Shown in pieces: positions 62,803 through 64,000 of a stretch of DNA of 64,000 bases. The stretch is taken from positions 4,774,001 through 4,838,000 of the forward strand of contig NZ_AP022561.1 of assembly GCF_010726245.1 (NCBI RefSeq), given 5' to 3'. Position 1 is the first letter of the stretch, and every line of letters begins with the position of its first letter. Origin of the DNA: Mycolicibacterium aichiense. Lineage in GTDB: Bacteria; Actinomycetota; Actinomycetes; Mycobacteriales; Mycobacteriaceae. Made by a program: the position numbers and the translations under genes. Under the pieces are notes generated by a model that saw only the letters and a list, made by a program, of their open reading frames with translations, was not told the origin of the DNA and made no database searches.

Positions 62803-64000
62803 TTACGCGATCGGCATCTTCGACACCGGTGCCGCGGGCACCACGCTGTTGCACCGGCCCAGGCGGTGCTGCTCGATATCGGCCGCGAACGCGCGCAACG
62901 CGCTGCGGACCATCCGCGCGGTCCCGTCAGGGTGCCGACACGCCCCTCGGCCGTCCACAAGCCGGGTGATACGCCGAATCTCTTTGACCAGATGGTCACT
63001 GGCGCGCCCGTAGGCCAATTCGTCGATCAATTCGGACAGCCGGGGCAAGCCGTTGCGGCACGGACCGCACTGGCGTGCACTCTCGTCGGCGAGATAACCG
63101 GCGATCTCGGCGGTGCGGACCAACCCGCACTCGGTCACACCCAGGGCGTGGACGATTCCGGCGCCGGGCGATGCGCCCAGCGATTGCAGACCCGAGCGGG
63201 AGAGCCGGATTCCGGCGAAAGTCTCAGCGGGCAGCCAACTCCCGTGGTAGCCGCCGACCAGTACCGCCGACACCGCCCGGGTGTCGATCAGATCCATGAG
63301 CGGCACACCCGTCGGAACCTCGACAACGCCCTCACCGTCCAGCGCACCCGAGAGGGTGACGAGCATGGTGCCCGGGTCCGTCGAGTCGCCGATCGAGCGG
63401 AACCACTCGGCTCCGTGGCGGGCGATCAAGGCCAGGTGCGCCAACGTCTCGACGTTGTTGACCAGGGTCGGGCGTTTACGCACCCCCGAGATCGCGACGG
63501 GGACAGTGCGGTCGCGTGGCAGCGCGGGTCCGCCCTCGATGTGCCGGATCGCAGCGGATTCCTCGCCCGCGACGAAGGTGTCGGGTGCCTCCACCACCGT
63601 CAGCTCGACATCGAGCCCGGCCGACCGTCGCTCGTCGAGCGCCGCGCGTACCGACGCCACGGCGTCGGAGTGGACGTACAGGTAGCCGGTGTGGGCGCCG
63701 ATCGCGGCGGCGGCGATATCCAGACCGTCGATCACCAGGTGCGGCGCGCGCGTCAGCAGCAGCGCGTCCTTGCGGCTCAGCGGTTCTCCCTCGGCACCGT
63801 TGGCGACCACCACGGGATCCGCGCCGGCTACCGCGGCGAGTTTGCGGCCGGTCGGGAAGCCGGCGCCGCCGCGCCCGGAAAGTCCGGCGTCGGTGAGACG
63901 TGAAATGAGTTGGCTGCCTGAAATTTTCGGTGCAGCGCCGAAGCAGTCGAGGTGTTCGGCCAGAGTCGGCCCGGCGGCGGCCAGCAGCCGCGGTGCGCTA
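62803..64000 (-). CDS. NuoF-like NADH-binding/Fe-S protein, 5' end outside the window
   Basis: The frame is open to the window edge; a shorter GTG start at 63813 would cut the NADH motif, so the gene runs past base 64000. At least 398 residues are visible. GRGGAGFPTGRKLAAVAG is the NADH/FMN glycine loop, VANGAEGEPLSRKD the FMN contact and YLYVHSDAVASVRAAL the following fold. The Fe-S segment is SARQCGPCRNG with GACRHPDG, where NuoF has ESCGxCxPC; the first Cys is replaced by Ala. It may belong to a NuoF-like oxidoreductase outside complex I. The partner genes are beyond the window. Confidence 0.8.
   Translation of the reverse strand, partial: SAPRLLAAAGPTLAEHLDCFGAAPKISGSQLISRLTDAGLSGRGGAGFPTGRKLAAVAGADPVVVANGAEGEPLSRKDALLLTRAPHLVIDGLDIAAAAIGAHTGYLYVHSDAVASVRAALDERRSAGLDVELTVVEAPDTFVAGEESAAIRHIEGGPALPRDRTVPVAISGVRKRPTLVNNVETLAHLALIARHGAEWFRSIGDSTDPGTMLVTLSGALDGEGVVEVPTGVPLMDLIDTRAVSAVLVGGYHGSWLPAETFAGIRLSRSGLQSLGASPGAGIVHALGVTECGLVRTAEIAGYLADESARQCGPCRNGLPRLSELIDELAYGRASDHLVKEIRRITRLVDGRGACRHPDGTARMVRSALRAFAADIEQHRLGRCNSVVPAAPVSKMPIA

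Overview
The window reads as a chromosomal segment of a non-tuberculous, probably rapidly growing mycobacterium (Mycolicibacterium type). The evidence is a mycolic-acid dehydratase set hadA-hadB-hadC beside rpmG, tRNA-Thr, tRNA-Met, tRNA-Trp, secE, nusG, rplK and rplA (the order remembered from the M. tuberculosis Rv0632c-Rv0641 neighbourhood), two cyclopropane/mycolate methyltransferases, a KasA-like ketosynthase, an IniB-like glycine-rich protein, a UsfY-like protein and two L,D-transpeptidases. Most of the window has the high G+C and codon use of mycobacteria. The first ~12 kb is visibly more A+T rich.

Layout. 1-19.5 kb: a surface-polysaccharide locus. It holds a Wzy/O-antigen-ligase-like polymerase (cut by the window edge), a Wzx-like flippase, an FkbM methyltransferase, a five-gene minus-strand operon for ADP-heptose (hldE, hldD, an AGE-family isomerase, gmhB, then a GT9 heptosyltransferase-like enzyme) and two GT4 glycosyltransferases. 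A plus-strand part follows: a fused UDP-glucuronate decarboxylase/UDP-glucose dehydrogenase (UDP-glucose to UDP-xylose in one chain), a WbaP/CpsE-type polyprenyl-phosphate sugar transferase, a low-molecular-weight tyrosine phosphatase that seems to start at CTG, and two tandem membrane-anchored EEP-fold proteins. Together these look like a Wzx/Wzy-type polysaccharide system using heptose and xylose/glucuronate donors.

19.5-28.8 kb: the conserved core block (rplA, rplK, nusG, secE, trpT, hadCBA, rpmG, metT, thrT), then glyoxalase-II-like, GH25-like, EchA3-like and TetR genes. 28.8-31.5 kb: small membrane protein, alpha/beta hydrolase, DUF4239 protein and an SDR. 31.8-38.5 kb: a tightly overlapping operon of a GntR/UTRA regulator, an AprB-like ferredoxin, an SsuA-like lipoprotein with an extra C-terminal domain, permease, ATPase, and an AprA/fumarate-reductase-like flavoprotein with a HEAT-repeat tail. 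This is the best candidate for an undescribed metabolic system. 38.6-50.4 kb: cell-envelope genes (IniB-like, UsfY-like, secreted protein, twin L,D-transpeptidases, NYN/LOTUS protein, methyltransferases, CmaA- and UmaA-like enzymes, and a KasA-like protein whose catalytic Cys position is Asp). 50.7-52.4 kb: DEAD-box helicase plus cold-shock protein. 52.4-64 kb: TetR with large palindromic operators, a small ORF, an N5-(carboxyethyl)ornithine-synthase-like enzyme, a transglutaminase, a coupled GT4/toroid/GH130 operon, two DUF5994-type proteins around an MHS transporter, a Lys-rich micro-protein and a NuoF-like protein running off the end.

All family calls are from reading translated sequence by eye. 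No database search was run.
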